A stretch of 55,731 nucleotides of DNA from Marinobacterium profundum (GTDB taxonomy: Bacteria; Pseudomonadota; Gammaproteobacteria; Pseudomonadales; Balneatricaceae): the NCBI RefSeq assembly GCF_001528745.1, contig NZ_BCNS01000133.1, forward strand, positions 1-55,731, given 5' to 3'. This document shows, piece after piece, positions 32,128-41,530 of the stretch. The position numbers and the translations under genes were made by a program. Numbering within the stretch: the first letter of the stretch is position 1; every line of letters starts with the position of its first letter. Below the pieces are notes generated by a model. That model was not told where the DNA came from and did no database searches. It saw only the letters and a list, made by a program, of their open reading frames with translations.

Positions 32128-33247
32128 CCTTCCAGACATGCTCGACATGCACATCGCGCTGGGCATCCTGGTGTGCCCAAACTAGATCGGCGCGGGCCCC
32201 CTGTTCTATGCGGCCGCGGCTTGTCAGCCCCGCCGCATCCGCCGGGCGCCGGGTTACCAGGGCGATGGCGCGGGCCAAATCGTAGTCATTGTTCTCAAGA
32301 TCAGCCAGTTTAAAGGCGCCCTCCAGCAGGCTGGCGGGGTAGTAATCGCTGGACAGTACATCCAGCAGGCCTTCGCTGGCGAGTATATGGGCTGCGATAT
32401 TGCCGGAGTGCGATCCGCCGCGCACCACGTTGGGTGCGCCCATCAGCACCGCCATGCCGCTTTTGTGTGCGGCCTGTGCCGCCTCCAGCGTGGTGGGGAA
32501 TTCAGCGATCGCCATGCCCAGTGCGACAGACTCATCGACATGAGCCCGGGTGGCATCGTCGTGGCTGGCCAGGGCGATGCCCTGTTGCCGACAGTAGTCG
32601 CAGATGTCCCGGCGATAGCTGTCGCTGTAGCGGGCGCTGGCGTCCTGCTGGCGCTCGATAAAGGCTTCAAGCTCTGCATCCGATAACTTGTACTTGCCCT
32701 GATAGTACTCGCGGTATTTTGCCAGGTCGGCAAACTGGCGCTGGCCCGGTGAATGGTCCATTACCGATACGAGTTGTACGGCGGTGCGTTTCACCAGAGA
32801 GTGGAAGTTGTCCAGCGTATCGGCGTGGCTGACTTCACAGCGCAGGTGCAGCAGGTGGTCGGCGCGCATCAGGCCGCGGCTGCGGGCCTCGCCCAGAGCG
32901 TCCACCATGCGCGACAGGTTGGCCAGGCGTTCGCTGCCTTCAATGACATCGCCAATGGAGACGGCATCGAACACGCTGGTAATGCCGGCGCTGATCATCT
33001 GCGCATCGTGGGTCTTTACCGCCGAGATGCCGGGCCAGGCAACGCCAGGGCGGGGCGTGAAGTATTTTTCCATATTGTCGGTATGCAATTCGACCAGCCC
33101 CGGCAACAGTAGGTCGCCCTCGCAGTCGATGGCGCCCGGCAGGGATGAAAGGCCCTGATCGACGGACTGGATAACACCGTTTTCGATGTGCAGGCTGCCC
33201 TCAACCACTTCGTTGGAGAGGACAATTCTTGCGTTGGTCAAAATCAT
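32108..33247 (-). CDS. phnM: Alpha-D-ribose 1-methylphosphonate 5-triphosphate diphosphatase
   Basis: 379 residues, amidohydrolase fold with metal-binding LVELHTDNMEKYF, the AVKTHDAQM region, His in ALASHDDAT and the DYYPASLL segment. PhnM releases pyrophosphate from the triphosphate made by PhnGHIL, giving the 5-phosphate substrate of PhnJ. The length and motifs match E. coli PhnM. The start ATG (MILTNARIV) is conserved. Confidence 0.95.
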   Translation of the reverse strand: MILTNARIVLSNEVVEGSLHIENGVIQSVDQGLSSLPGAIDCEGDLLLPGLVELHTDNMEKYFTPRPGVAWPGISAVKTHDAQMISAGITSVFDAVSIGDVIEGSERLANLSRMVDALGEARSRGLMRADHLLHLRCEVSHADTLDNFHSLVKRTAVQLVSVMDHSPGQRQFADLAKYREYYQGKYKLSDAELEAFIERQQDASARYSDSYRRDICDYCRQQGIALASHDDATRAHVDESVALGMAIAEFPTTLEAAQAAHKSGMAVLMGAPNVVRGGSHSGNIAAHILASEGLLDVLSSDYYPASLLEGAFKLADLENNDYDLARAIALVTRRPADAAGLTSRGRIEQGARADLVWAHQDAQRDVHVEHVWKDGQRVF

Positions 33248-33295
33248 CTCTGAATCCCTTGTCTGGGGTGGCAGCTGTCTGTAGCAGACGCTGTA

Positions 33296-33988
33296 TCAGG
33301 CGGCCGGGCGACGCAGATCGAACAGGCGATCGGCGACAGCGTGGCGTGCAGTCTGGTCGTGGAAGATACCAACGATGGCGGCGCCGCGATCACGGGCGGC
33401 AGCGATCAGCTGCACCACGACCTCGGCGTTGCGGGCATCCAGTGAGGCGGTTGGCTCATCCAGCAGCAGTATCGGGTATTCGACAATAAAGCCGCGGGCG
33501 ATATTGACCCGCTGCTGTTCGCCGCCGGAAAAGGTGCCCGGTGCCAGGCTCCAGAGCCGCTCCGGTACATTGAGTCTGCGCAGCAGTGCCAGCGCGCGGA
33601 CTTCGCATTGCTCCCGCGGGATGCCCAGTTCGCGCAGCGGCTGCATCACCACGTCCAGTGTCGATACCCGCGGTATAACGCGCAGAAACTGGCTCACGTA
33701 GCCCAGTGTGCGGCGACGCACCTGCAGCAGTTCGCGGCTGCTGGCGCGGGTCAGGTCCAGCAGTTCGCCATCGTGGCGCACCTGCAGGCTGCCGCAACTG
33801 GGCAGGTAGTTGGCGTAGAGGGTGCGAAGCAGCGTACTCTTGCCGGCGCCACTTTCCCCGTGCAGCACAACGCATTCGCCGGCCTGTACGCTGAGGTCTA
33901 CTCCCTGCAGCACCTCCAGCCGTGTGCCTTGCTGGTTGTGCAGAGTGAAGGTCTTGGACAGCCCCTCCAGCTTGATCATGGTGTTCAT
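33296..33988 (-). CDS. phnL: PhnL, ABC-type ATPase subunit of the C-P lyase complex
   Basis: 230 residues from the ATG at 33988 with AAGGA 8 nt upstream. Walker [11 protein letters not shown], signature [15 protein letters not shown], Walker [15 protein letters not shown]. PhnL is not a transporter; with PhnGHI it attaches the phosphonate to ATP. The in-frame codon at 34039 would begin inside a stretch of 7-bp repeats and is rejected. It is 82 bp downstream of phnK. Confidence 0.92.
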   Translation of the reverse strand: MNTMIKLEGLSKTFTLHNQQGTRLEVLQGVDLSVQAGECVVLHGESGAGKSTLLRTLYANYLPSCGSLQVRHDGELLDLTRASSRELLQVRRRTLGYVSQFLRVIPRVSTLDVVMQPLRELGIPREQCEVRALALLRRLNVPERLWSLAPGTFSGGEQQRVNIARGFIVEYPILLLDEPTASLDARNAEVVVQLIAAARDRGAAIVGIFHDQTARHAVADRLFDLRRPAA

Positions 33989-34026
33989 TGTTGTTTCCTT
34001 GTGCGGCGCTTGCTCGACCATAGTGT

Positions 34027-34054
34027 TTTCACCTTTCACCTTTCACCTTTCACC
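34027..34054 (-). repeat. Four perfect 7-bp repeats between phnK and phnL
   Basis: TTTCACC repeats four times without mismatch; on the mRNA strand this is GGTGAAA. Located 38 bp upstream of the phnL start, downstream of phnK. The unit length is not a multiple of three. Confidence 0.9.
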
Positions 34055-34070
34055 TTGCATTCGGCTGGGC

Positions 34071-34880
34071 TCAGGGTGTCAGGACGGATGACACCAGCAA
34101 CTGGGTGTAGGGGTGCTGGGGGTCATCCAGCACCTGGTCGGTGAGTCCGGTTTCCACGACCCGGCCGTGGCGCATCACCACCAGACGCTGGGCCAGCAGC
34201 CGGGCCACGGCCAGGTCATGGGTAACGATTACAACCGCCAGGTTCAGATCCGTGACCAGGCCGCGCAGCAGATCGAGCAGCCGCGCCTGCACCGAGACAT
34301 CGAGGCCACCGGTGGGCTCGTCCATGAACACCAGCCTGGGATGGGTCACCAGATTGCGGGCAATCTGCAGACGTTGCTGCATGCCGCCGGAATAGGTTGC
34401 GGGCTTGTCGTCGATCCGGGTTGTATCGAGTTCGACGTCGGCCATCCATTTGAGGCTGCGCTGGCGGATAGAGCCGTAATTGCGCTCGCCCACGGCCATC
34501 AGCCGTTCACCTATATTGGCACCGGCCGAGACGCCCATGCGCAACCCGTCGCGGGCGTGCTGGTGGACAAAACCCCACTCGGTGCGCAGCAGGCGGCGGC
34601 GCCGCGCTTCGGGCAGGGCATAGAGATCAAGCCAGCGGTTTTCCTCATCACGATAGGACACGCTGCCTGCGGTTGGGGTAACGCGGCCCGACAGGCAGGA
34701 GAGCAGGGTCGATTTTCCGGAGCCGGATTCGCCGACAATGCCCAGTACTTCACCGGGGTAAAGATCAAAGCTGACGTCCTCGCAGCCCTTGCCGGGGGCA
34801 TACAGCATGGACAGGGCATTTACGCGCAGCAGGGGCGTGTCGAGATCGGTATTGTTAAACGCGGTATTCAAGCTGTTCAT
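34071..34880 (-). CDS. phnK: PhnK, ABC-type ATPase subunit of the C-P lyase complex
   Basis: 269 residues from the ATG at 34880, which overlaps the phnJ stop (ATGA) and has AAGGA 9 nt upstream. Walker A GESGSGKST, signature YSGGMQQRLQIARNL, Walker B LVFMDEPTGGLD, plus the phosphonate-specific WGFVHQHARDGLRM segment. In E. coli PhnK binds the PhnGHIJ core. An upstream in-frame ATG is rejected because it lies in phnJ. Confidence 0.93.
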   Translation of the reverse strand: MNSLNTAFNNTDLDTPLLRVNALSMLYAPGKGCEDVSFDLYPGEVLGIVGESGSGKSTLLSCLSGRVTPTAGSVSYRDEENRWLDLYALPEARRRRLLRTEWGFVHQHARDGLRMGVSAGANIGERLMAVGERNYGSIRQRSLKWMADVELDTTRIDDKPATYSGGMQQRLQIARNLVTHPRLVFMDEPTGGLDVSVQARLLDLLRGLVTDLNLAVVIVTHDLAVARLLAQRLVVMRHGRVVETGLTDQVLDDPQHPYTQLLVSSVLTP

Positions 34881-35764
34881 GCGGCGTTTTCCTTGGCGGC
34901 CTGGTCGACGGCCTGGTCGACGGCGTGGCTGCGGCTGCGGCAGTAGTCGGTGTCTGAGCAAATAAACATTTTCCCGCCTTTGTCATCGGTGATGACTTCA
35001 TCGAGAAAGCTTTGATTGCTGCCGCAGATGGCGCAGCTCTGTTCCCAGCGCTGAATCTCGAAGGGGTGGTCCTCAAAATCCAGGCTCTGGACGTCGGTAA
35101 AGGGCGGCACCGCGTAGATGCGTTTTTCACGCCCGGCGCCGAACAGTTGCAGCGCGGGGGAGTGGTGCATTTTAGGGTTGTCAAATTTGGGAATCGGTGA
35201 CGGATCCATGACATAGCGGCCGTTCACCAGCACCGGATAGGCATAGGTGGTGGCGATATGGCCGTGCCGGGCTATGTCCTCGTAGAGCTTGACGTGCATG
35301 ACGCCATAGTCTTCCAGCGCATGCATCTTGCGGGTTTCCACTTCGCTGGGTTCGATAAAGCGCAGCGGGTCCGGAATGGGCACCTGGTAGATCAGTATCT
35401 GGCCGGCTTGAAGGGGCTGTTCCGGGATGCGGTGGCGGGTCTGGATCAGGCTGGCATCCGCGGTGCGCTCGGTGGTGGCAACGCCGGTGAGGTCGCGAAA
35501 GAACGCGCGAATACTCACGGCATTAGTGGTGTCATCGGCGCCCTGGTCTATGACCTTGAGCACATCATCGGCACCGATGACGGCTGCTGTGACCTGCATG
35601 CCACCGGTGCCCCAGCCGTAGGGCATGGGCATTTCACGGCCGCCGAAGGGCACCTGATAGCCGGGAATGGCGACGGCCTTCAGCAGCGCGCGACGAATCA
35701 TGCGCTTGGTCTGTTCATCAAGATAGGCGAAGTTGTAGCCATCGCGGACGGCGTGCGCGTTCAT
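34877..35764 (-). CDS. phnJ: Carbon-phosphorus lyase catalytic subunit
   Basis: 295 residues, the radical-SAM enzyme that cleaves the C-P bond. The four cluster/catalytic cysteines are C244, C247, C269 and C275 (CAIC, FICSDTDYC), matching the E. coli pattern, with the conserved GGREMPMPYGWGTGG. The C-terminus carries a short AVDQ duplication (two 12-bp repeats). The start overlaps the phnI stop (ATGA), so translation is coupled. Confidence 0.96.
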   Translation of the reverse strand: MNAHAVRDGYNFAYLDEQTKRMIRRALLKAVAIPGYQVPFGGREMPMPYGWGTGGMQVTAAVIGADDVLKVIDQGADDTTNAVSIRAFFRDLTGVATTERTADASLIQTRHRIPEQPLQAGQILIYQVPIPDPLRFIEPSEVETRKMHALEDYGVMHVKLYEDIARHGHIATTYAYPVLVNGRYVMDPSPIPKFDNPKMHHSPALQLFGAGREKRIYAVPPFTDVQSLDFEDHPFEIQRWEQSCAICGSNQSFLDEVITDDKGGKMFICSDTDYCRSRSHAVDQAVDQAAKENAA

Positions 35765-36870
35765 GCGGGTATCTCCTGGGGGGCGCCGGCGGTGCGCAGT
35801 TTTCGCAAAAGTTCCAGCTCGGACTGGAAATCGACGTAGTGGGGCAACTTGAGGTGGGATACAAAGCCGGCGGCCTCGACGTTGTCGCAGTGGGCCAGCA
35901 CAAACTCCTCCTGCTGCGCCGGCGAGCTGCGTTCCTCGTCGTAGTCATCGGCTTGCAGGGCGCGATCAACCAGCGCCATGGACATGGCCTTGCGCTCGGC
36001 GTAGCCAAAGGTCAGGCCGTAGCCGCGGGTAAAGCGGGCGTCCTCGTCTGCGCCATGGGTGAAGCCGTTGACCAGCTCGCACTCGGTAACCTCGATGTCG
36101 CCAATGCTGACGGCAAAGCCAAGCTCTTCAGGGGCTATCAGGACTTCAACCTCGCCGACACGGATCTCTCCTGCGAAAGGATGGTTGCGGCCATAGCCTC
36201 GCTGGGTGGAATACCCCAGCGCCAGCAGGAAGCCTTCATCGCCGCGCACCAGGGACTGCAGCCGCGCGGAGCGGTTGCAGGGAAAGCTGGGCGGGTCGCG
36301 GGTGATATCGGCAGGGGCGGCACCATCATCCTGTTCGGTCACGATCAGGTCTTCGCGCTCCAGAATCTGCAGTACGCGGGACAGGGTCTCGGGGTCTGCG
36401 GCTTCGGCTCTGGCTTCATCTGCGCCGACGGGCGCTGGCCCCTGGGCCCAGGAATCGTCTGCAGCGGCCATAAGGCTGAAGTCCAGCAGGCGGTGGCTGT
36501 AGTCAAACGTGGGCCCCAGGCGCTGGCCGCCCGGCAAATCCTTGTAGATGGCGGAGATGCGCCGATTCACCTGCATCGCTGTGGTGTCCAGCGGCAGACT
36601 GCTACAGAAGCGACTCAGGGTGGTGCGGTAGGCGCGCAGCAGGAAGATGGCTTCGACCAGATCGCCCCCCGCCTGCTTGATGGCCAGTGCCGCCAGGGTG
36701 GGGTCGCAGATGGAGCCTTCGGTCATGACCCTGGCCACGGCAAAGGGCATCTGTTGCTCGATTTGCACCACCGACAGCTCCGGCTGGGCGCGGTCGCCGC
36801 GGCGGCGCTCGGCCAGGCGCTGGTGGGCGTTTTCGATGGCTTTCTCGCCACCTTTGACTGCAACGTACAT
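35761..36870 (-). CDS. phnI: PhnI, C-P lyase core subunit
   Basis: 369 residues, matching PhnI (MYVAVKGGEKAIENA, SICDPTLAALAIKQAGGDLVEAI, GYGRNHPFAGEIR, KLPHYVDFQSELELL). It catalyses displacement of adenine from ATP by phosphonate with PhnGHL. Its start abuts the phnH stop by 1 bp. Confidence 0.95.
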   Translation of the reverse strand: MYVAVKGGEKAIENAHQRLAERRRGDRAQPELSVVQIEQQMPFAVARVMTEGSICDPTLAALAIKQAGGDLVEAIFLLRAYRTTLSRFCSSLPLDTTAMQVNRRISAIYKDLPGGQRLGPTFDYSHRLLDFSLMAAADDSWAQGPAPVGADEARAEAADPETLSRVLQILEREDLIVTEQDDGAAPADITRDPPSFPCNRSARLQSLVRGDEGFLLALGYSTQRGYGRNHPFAGEIRVGEVEVLIAPEELGFAVSIGDIEVTECELVNGFTHGADEDARFTRGYGLTFGYAERKAMSMALVDRALQADDYDEERSSPAQQEEFVLAHCDNVEAAGFVSHLKLPHYVDFQSELELLRKLRTAGAPQEIPA

Positions 36871-37493
36871 TAACGGACCTCCGTGGCTGCGGTGCTCAGG
36901 CAGCTGCTGACGCGGGTGGTGCGGGGAATGCAGATCAGCTGATGCTGATCGATCAGCATCAGGTCGATCCCCTGGGGAAAGCTATCCTGGCGGTTCAGCA
37001 GCTCGTCCAGCACGGGGCCTGTCAGGCCGCTGACATAAATCTGGCGCTCGCCGTCGATGCCGGGGCCGCTCAGGGTCAGGCAGTGGCTGCTGCGGGGGCC
37101 CTCCAGGCTGACTTCCAGCAACAGGGTCATGCCGGTTTCGGGGTATTCGGGGCTGCCACGGCCAAAGCCCTCCAGCGTCTGCAGTTCGCCCTGGCGGGCG
37201 AGGGCAAAATGCGCCTCTTCGCGCTGTCCGGTCAGGCTGAGGCCGCAATGAAAGCGCAGGTTGCGCTCTATGCCGGGGCGATCAAATTCCGGCGAGAGCC
37301 AGAGCCGCGTATCGCTGTCGAGCAGCGTCTGGCAGAGCGCGAAACTGGCTGGGGCCAGCCCCTCGGGGGTTGCGGGGCTGCAGAGCTGCACCTGGGTGCC
37401 GGGTTCGCTCATGGCTCGCAGAATCTGGCGAAAGCATTGCTGGCTGTCGTGTACGCTATCGTCGAAGCCGCGTATCAGGGTATCGCTGGACAT
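36870..37493 (-). CDS. phnH: PhnH, C-P lyase core subunit
   Basis: 207 residues with the typical N-terminus ...RGFDDSVHDSQQCFRQILRAMSEPGT and the GIDLMLID segment. Part of the PhnGHIJ core complex. Start and stop share single bases with phnG and phnI, showing tight coupling. Confidence 0.93.
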   Translation of the reverse strand: MSSDTLIRGFDDSVHDSQQCFRQILRAMSEPGTQVQLCSPATPEGLAPASFALCQTLLDSDTRLWLSPEFDRPGIERNLRFHCGLSLTGQREEAHFALARQGELQTLEGFGRGSPEYPETGMTLLLEVSLEGPRSSHCLTLSGPGIDGERQIYVSGLTGPVLDELLNRQDSFPQGIDLMLIDQHQLICIPRTTRVSSCLSTAATEVR

Positions 37494-37942
37494 CAGTCTT
37501 CTCCGCGGACCAGGGTGAAAAAGTCGACTTTGGTGCTGTCTGCCTCGGCGTCACGGGCGCTGCGGGCGGCACTCTGCTGCCGGGCCAGGGGCTCGATGAT
37601 GTCACTGAGCAGTTGCGTCTGCCGGGCCGACTCCTGCAGCAGGGCGTCGAGCTCAGCGGCCAGGCGAGCCTGCTGCCTGTCACGCCCGGCCACAAAGGCA
37701 TAGCCCAGGTGGCCGGCAGGGGATCGGACGACACAGCGGGTCAGGGTCATGTCGCCGAGGTTGAATTGCGCGCCTGTGCCGCCACTGCGGGCGCGCACCT
37801 GGGTCAGGCCCGTTTCAGGTGCCCGGATAAGCTCAAACTCGGTGTCCGGTTCCGGTCGGTACAGGGCGCAGAGCTGGGCACGCGGCGCACGGGCAAGGAT
37901 GGACATCCAGTGCTGACGCGGGGTTGGGTTTTGCATTATCAA
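37493..37942 (-). CDS. phnG: PhnG, C-P lyase core subunit
   Basis: 149 residues: QHWMSILARAPRAQL at the N-terminus, GGTGAQFNLGDMTLTRCVVR, GHLGYAFVAGRDRQQA, as in PhnG. Overlaps phnF by 4 bp. Confidence 0.93.
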   Translation of the reverse strand: MIMQNPTPRQHWMSILARAPRAQLCALYRPEPDTEFELIRAPETGLTQVRARSGGTGAQFNLGDMTLTRCVVRSPAGHLGYAFVAGRDRQQARLAAELDALLQESARQTQLLSDIIEPLARQQSAARSARDAEADSTKVDFFTLVRGED

Positions 37943-38631
37943 GGCTCCAGACTGTATTCAAACATGTCGCTGCGACTGAGGCTGAGGGAGTATTCCTTCA
38001 GTGCCCCTGTCGTGGCGTGGAAGTTTTGGGTATGTACTTCGAGCACAGGTACGCCGCGGCCAAGCTGCAGCTGGTTGCACTCTTCAAAGTTGGGCATGCG
38101 TGCCCGCAGCCGGGTATTGCCGCGTTTGAGCGGGCAGTTGAATTGCTGCAGCAGGAACTGGTGCACAGACCCGCTGTGGAACGCCTGCATTTTTTCGAGT
38201 TCGACATCAAACAGGTGATGGCGAATCAGACAGGCGGATCGGCCATCGATCAGACGGCAGGTCGTCAGCAGCACATAGGCTGTATTTGCGGGCAGCTCAA
38301 GCCGGTCGGCCAGGCCCGGGCGCAGCTTCTCGAGCCTGCAATCAAGTACCCGGGTTTCCAGGCTCAGACCAATGCTGGCCAGGTTGTGGCTGTAGCTGGC
38401 ACGGTCATGCAGTACATAGTCGATCTTGGGTTTTGCGATCTGGTTGCCAATGCCCTGGAAGCGGCGCACCAGGCCGTCCTGCACCAGCTCATCGACCGCC
38501 CGGCGCAGGGTGTGCCGGTTTACATTGAAGCGTTCCGCCAGCTGTTTTTCCGGCGGCAGAAAGTCACCGATCTGGTACTGGTGGCGAATCTCGTCGCGCA
38601 GTTCGGTGGCGATTTTCAGGTAAACAGCCAT
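37939..38631 (-). CDS. phnF: GntR/HutC-type regulator of the phn operon
   Basis: 230 residues. Winged helix QLAERFNVNRHTLRRAVDELVQDGLV, then a UTRA effector domain as in PhnF. It is the fourth gene of its own operon, as in E. coli. A TTGTCTATACAA element lies directly upstream of its start codon; no Shine-Dalgarno sequence is visible, so translation may be weak or reinitiated. Confidence 0.92.
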   Translation of the reverse strand: MAVYLKIATELRDEIRHQYQIGDFLPPEKQLAERFNVNRHTLRRAVDELVQDGLVRRFQGIGNQIAKPKIDYVLHDRASYSHNLASIGLSLETRVLDCRLEKLRPGLADRLELPANTAYVLLTTCRLIDGRSACLIRHHLFDVELEKMQAFHSGSVHQFLLQQFNCPLKRGNTRLRARMPNFEECNQLQLGRGVPVLEVHTQNFHATTGALKEYSLSLSRSDMFEYSLEP

Positions 38632-38632
38632 G

Positions 38633-38644
38633 TTGTCTATACAA
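38633..38644. promoter_or_regulatory. PhnF-like operator half-symmetric site
   Basis: TTGTCTATACAA, TTGT/ACAA arms around TA; immediately upstream of phnF. Resembles GntR/HutC-family sites. Confidence 0.5.
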
Positions 38645-38671
38645 GTCCGTGAGTGAGAAAAATAGGCCGGG

Positions 38672-39463
38672 TCATATGAAGGCCTTGCGCAGTTGCTGTG
38701 ATGACAGATCGATCAGGGTGACGCACAGAATGATCATGATCATCAGGGCGCAGGTCTGCTGAAACTGAAAGCCGCGAATGCTTTCCCACAGCACTACGCC
38801 GACACCCCCGGCACCGACCATTCCCACGACGGTGGCGGAACGCACATTGGATTCGAAGCGGTAGAGCGAGAACGAGATCCACAGTGGCAGCACCTGGGGG
38901 ATCACGCCGTAGACGATTTCTTCCAGCGGGTTGGCGCCGCTGGCCCGCACGCCTTCAACCGGGTGGGGGTCTATGGCTTCTACCGCCTCGGAAAACAGCT
39001 TGGCCAGCACTCCGGTGGTGTGGATAAACAGCGCCAGCACACCGGCAAAGGGCCCCAGCCCCACGGCCACCACAAACAGCATGGCGAAGACCATTTCATT
39101 GATGGCGCGGGCTGCATCCATCAGGCGTCGGGTGGGCTGGTAGACCCAGGCGGGTACCAGGTTTTCCGAACTCATCAGCCCCAGGGGAATGGCGCAGACG
39201 ATTGCCAGCACAGTGCCCCAGAGGGCTATATGCACGGTGGTGATCATTTCGCTCAGGTACAGGCGCCAGTCGCGAAAATCCGGCGGGAAAAAGTCGGCGG
39301 CAAACTCGGCCATATTGGCGCTGTCCCGGAACAGTTGCAGCGGATTCATTTCCGCCTCTTCCCAGCCCCAGCCGAGCATAAGCAATAGCGCGGCCCAGGC
39401 GAGGCTGGCCTGCCAGTTAAAGCGCTGCCGGGGCAGCTGATCGATGCGAATAGCCGTAGTCAT
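38672..39463 (-). CDS. phnE: Phosphonate ABC transporter permease
   Basis: 263 residues with several hydrophobic segments and the cytoplasmic permease loop [26 protein letters not shown]. It conducts phosphonate across the inner membrane with PhnC and PhnD. Only one permease gene is present; PhnE can function as a homodimer. Confidence 0.94.
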   Translation of the reverse strand: MTTAIRIDQLPRQRFNWQASLAWAALLLMLGWGWEEAEMNPLQLFRDSANMAEFAADFFPPDFRDWRLYLSEMITTVHIALWGTVLAIVCAIPLGLMSSENLVPAWVYQPTRRLMDAARAINEMVFAMLFVVAVGLGPFAGVLALFIHTTGVLAKLFSEAVEAIDPHPVEGVRASGANPLEEIVYGVIPQVLPLWISFSLYRFESNVRSATVVGMVGAGGVGVVLWESIRGFQFQQTCALMIMIILCVTLIDLSSQQLRKAFI

Positions 39464-39486
39464 GCGGTATGTCGTCTTGAAGTGAG

Positions 39487-39507
39487 GGGGCGGCGGGGTG
39501 CCGCCCC
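39487..39507 (-). other. GC-rich hairpin between phnD and phnE
   Basis: Perfect 8-bp stem GGGGCGGC (39487-39494) / GCCGCCCC (39500-39507), loop GGGGT. No U-run. It lies directly after the binding-protein gene, where such hairpins often stabilise the upstream message so that the receptor is made in excess. Confidence 0.7.
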
Positions 39508-39541
39508 TGGGGTTAGCTGTTACGTAGGTATCCGTCGGGCA

Positions 39542-40552
39542 TTAGCGTGCGGCGGCGTCCAGCGCCGCCATGCGACGGTTCAGTGTCGCCAGCTGGGTAT
39601 CGATCTCGGCAAGTTTTTCCTGCTTTTGCCTGTCATTCAGGGTGGTGTCGCCGACCAGAGCGAGGCGCTCCTTGAACAGCACGAGCTGGCGAATAGGCAG
39701 CAGTTGATCATCGCTGGAGGGCTTGAACGGCGCCCAGCCAAGGGCCTTGAGCACAGTCAGGTGCTGCACGTTGCCGTCGGTGCCGTAACCCATGATGAAG
39801 TCATAGATTTTGCTCTTGTCGACTTCGGGCAGGTTCTTGCGCCAGACGATGGGGTCGGACGGAATCAACGGCGATTTCCAGATGACCTTGACCTTCTCCA
39901 CCTTGTCCGGATGGGTCTTGGCGATACGGTCGACGTTCTCGGTGTTGTTGGTGGCGATATCCAGCTGACCATTGGCCACTGACAGGAAATTGGTTTCATG
40001 GCCGGCATTGGTCGTGCGCTTGAAAGCGACCTTGGGGTCGATGCCGTTGCGGGCGAACACGTAGTAACCGGGTACCAGGAAGCCTGAGGTGGAGTTGGGA
40101 TCGCCATTGCCGAAGTTCAGCTCGCCGGCATGCTTGAGCATGTCATCAATATTGTTGATCCGGTCGTTACTGGCCTGGGTGATTAGCACGCTCCAGTAAC
40201 CTGGGTTGCCGGTAACATCAATTGTCTGGGCGAAGATTTCGCCACCGGCCCGATCGACGGCTTCCATGGCGGATTTGTTGCCGAACCAGGCCACATCAAC
40301 CTTGTCGAAGCGCATGCCCTGAATGATGCCGGCGTAGTCGGAGGCGAAGAAGGGTTTGACCTCGACGCCAAGCTCGCGCGACATGTCGGCCAGGAAGGGT
40401 TGCCACAGGGTTTTCAGGTTCTGCGATGATTCGGTGGAAATAATGCCGAAATTCAGCGCCTTGGCGGCGTCATCGGCCAGTGCCGTACCGGCAATGCCAA
40501 GGCTCAGGCCAAGGCCTGCGGCCAGGCCATTAAACAGTTTTTTCAGTTTCAT
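39542..40552 (-). CDS. phnD: Phosphonate-binding periplasmic protein
   Basis: 336 residues from the ATG at 40552 with AGGAG 9 nt upstream; the ATG 10 codons earlier lacks this. Signal peptide ends at ALA-D. It shows the PhnD pattern LNFGIISTESSQNLKTLWQPF, SDYAGIIQGMRFDKVDVAWFGNKSA and NGDPNSTSGFLVPGYYVF. It captures phosphonates for PhnCE. Confidence 0.94.
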   Translation of the reverse strand: MKLKKLFNGLAAGLGLSLGIAGTALADDAAKALNFGIISTESSQNLKTLWQPFLADMSRELGVEVKPFFASDYAGIIQGMRFDKVDVAWFGNKSAMEAVDRAGGEIFAQTIDVTGNPGYWSVLITQASNDRINNIDDMLKHAGELNFGNGDPNSTSGFLVPGYYVFARNGIDPKVAFKRTTNAGHETNFLSVANGQLDIATNNTENVDRIAKTHPDKVEKVKVIWKSPLIPSDPIVWRKNLPEVDKSKIYDFIMGYGTDGNVQHLTVLKALGWAPFKPSSDDQLLPIRQLVLFKERLALVGDTTLNDRQKQEKLAEIDTQLATLNRRMAALDAAAR

Positions 40553-40581
40553 GGGGTGAGCTCCTGTGTGCTTGAACGCCA

Positions 40582-41400
40582 TCAGGCGGGGGAAAGAGTG
40601 AAAGTGGCTGGAGTACGGGCGGCGAGGTGCGGCTCTGTGTCCGGCAGGCCGCGATACAGCTGTGCCAGCTGATCGGCGCCCAGTTCCTGTATGGGGCCGT
40701 CGAACTGCAGCTGACCGTGGCGCAGTGCCACGGCACGGTCGCAGTAGCTGCGGGCGTAGTCGACCTGATGCAGCGTCACCACGACGGTGATGCCGTCGTC
40801 CTGGTTGATACGGCGCAGAGTCTCCATGACCAGGCGAGAGGATTCAGGGTCCAGCGAGGCGATGGGTTCGTCGGCGAGGATGATTTCTGCACGCTGCATC
40901 AGGGTGCGGGCAATGGCGACCCTCTGCTGCTGGCCGCCGGACAGGGTAGAGGCCCGCTGCCTGGCAAAGTCCGCCATGCCGACGCGCGCCAGGGCGTCAA
41001 GGGCGTCCTGCTGTTCGGCTTGGGTAAAGTGGCCGGTCAGGCTGCGCCAGACAGGGATGCGGCTCAGGCCGCCGATCAGCACATTGTTGAGTACGCTCAG
41101 ACGACCGATCAGGTTGAACTGCTGAAAAACATGACCAATGCGGGCACGGGATTGGCGTACGCCAGGCTGCAGTCGGCCGTTGCGCTGAACGTCACGACCC
41201 AGCACCTGCACATGGCCCTGACTCTGACGATCGGCCAGAGTCAGCCCAGAGATGTGGCGCAACAGAGTGGACTTGCCAGATCCGGAGGGCCCAATCAGGG
41301 CGACCATCTCTCCCTGGCTGATTTGCAGGTCGACGTCGCACAGAGCCTGCTGACTGGGGTTGAACGACTTGCGAATGGAGTGAATATCGATAACGTGCAT
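40582..41400 (-). CDS. phnC: Phosphonate ABC transporter ATP-binding protein
   Basis: 272 residues: Walker [10 protein letters not shown], signature [13 protein letters not shown], Walker [16 protein letters not shown]. Motifs typical of PhnC ([21 protein letters not shown]). First gene of the phn operon; a putative Pho box lies 84 bp upstream. GGAG-like ribosome site weak (AGAGG). Confidence 0.94.
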   Translation of the reverse strand: MHVIDIHSIRKSFNPSQQALCDVDLQISQGEMVALIGPSGSGKSTLLRHISGLTLADRQSQGHVQVLGRDVQRNGRLQPGVRQSRARIGHVFQQFNLIGRLSVLNNVLIGGLSRIPVWRSLTGHFTQAEQQDALDALARVGMADFARQRASTLSGGQQQRVAIARTLMQRAEIILADEPIASLDPESSRLVMETLRRINQDDGITVVVTLHQVDYARSYCDRAVALRHGQLQFDGPIQELGADQLAQLYRGLPDTEPHLAARTPATFTLSPA

Positions 41401-41462
41401 GAGGGCCTCTGTTGTTGTCCCGGCGATGGAGGCAACTTTAAAGAGGCTTCGTGACAGTGCGG

Positions 41463-41501
41463 TTATCTAGACATGTACGACAGGTGTCGGTTTTATGACC
41501 C
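41463..41501 (-). promoter_or_regulatory. phn promoter region with putative Pho box and PhnF-like site
   Basis: On the minus strand GGGTCATAAAACCGACAC (41484-41501) matches the Pho-box consensus CTGTCATAAATCTGTCAC at 12 of 18 positions. TTATCTAGACAT (plus, 41463-41474) resembles the TTGTCTATACAA element before phnF. Further CTGTC half-sites lie nearby. Control by PhoB and PhnF is inferred. Confidence 0.45.
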
Positions 41502-41530
41502 TTTCAGTTCGAGTGTGCGAGAACGCCGGC

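Noticed and set aside
34905-34935. 12-bp duplication at the end of phnJ as a possible mobile signal
   Set aside because: It encodes a simple AVDQAVDQ duplication in a flexible tail beyond all catalytic cysteines.
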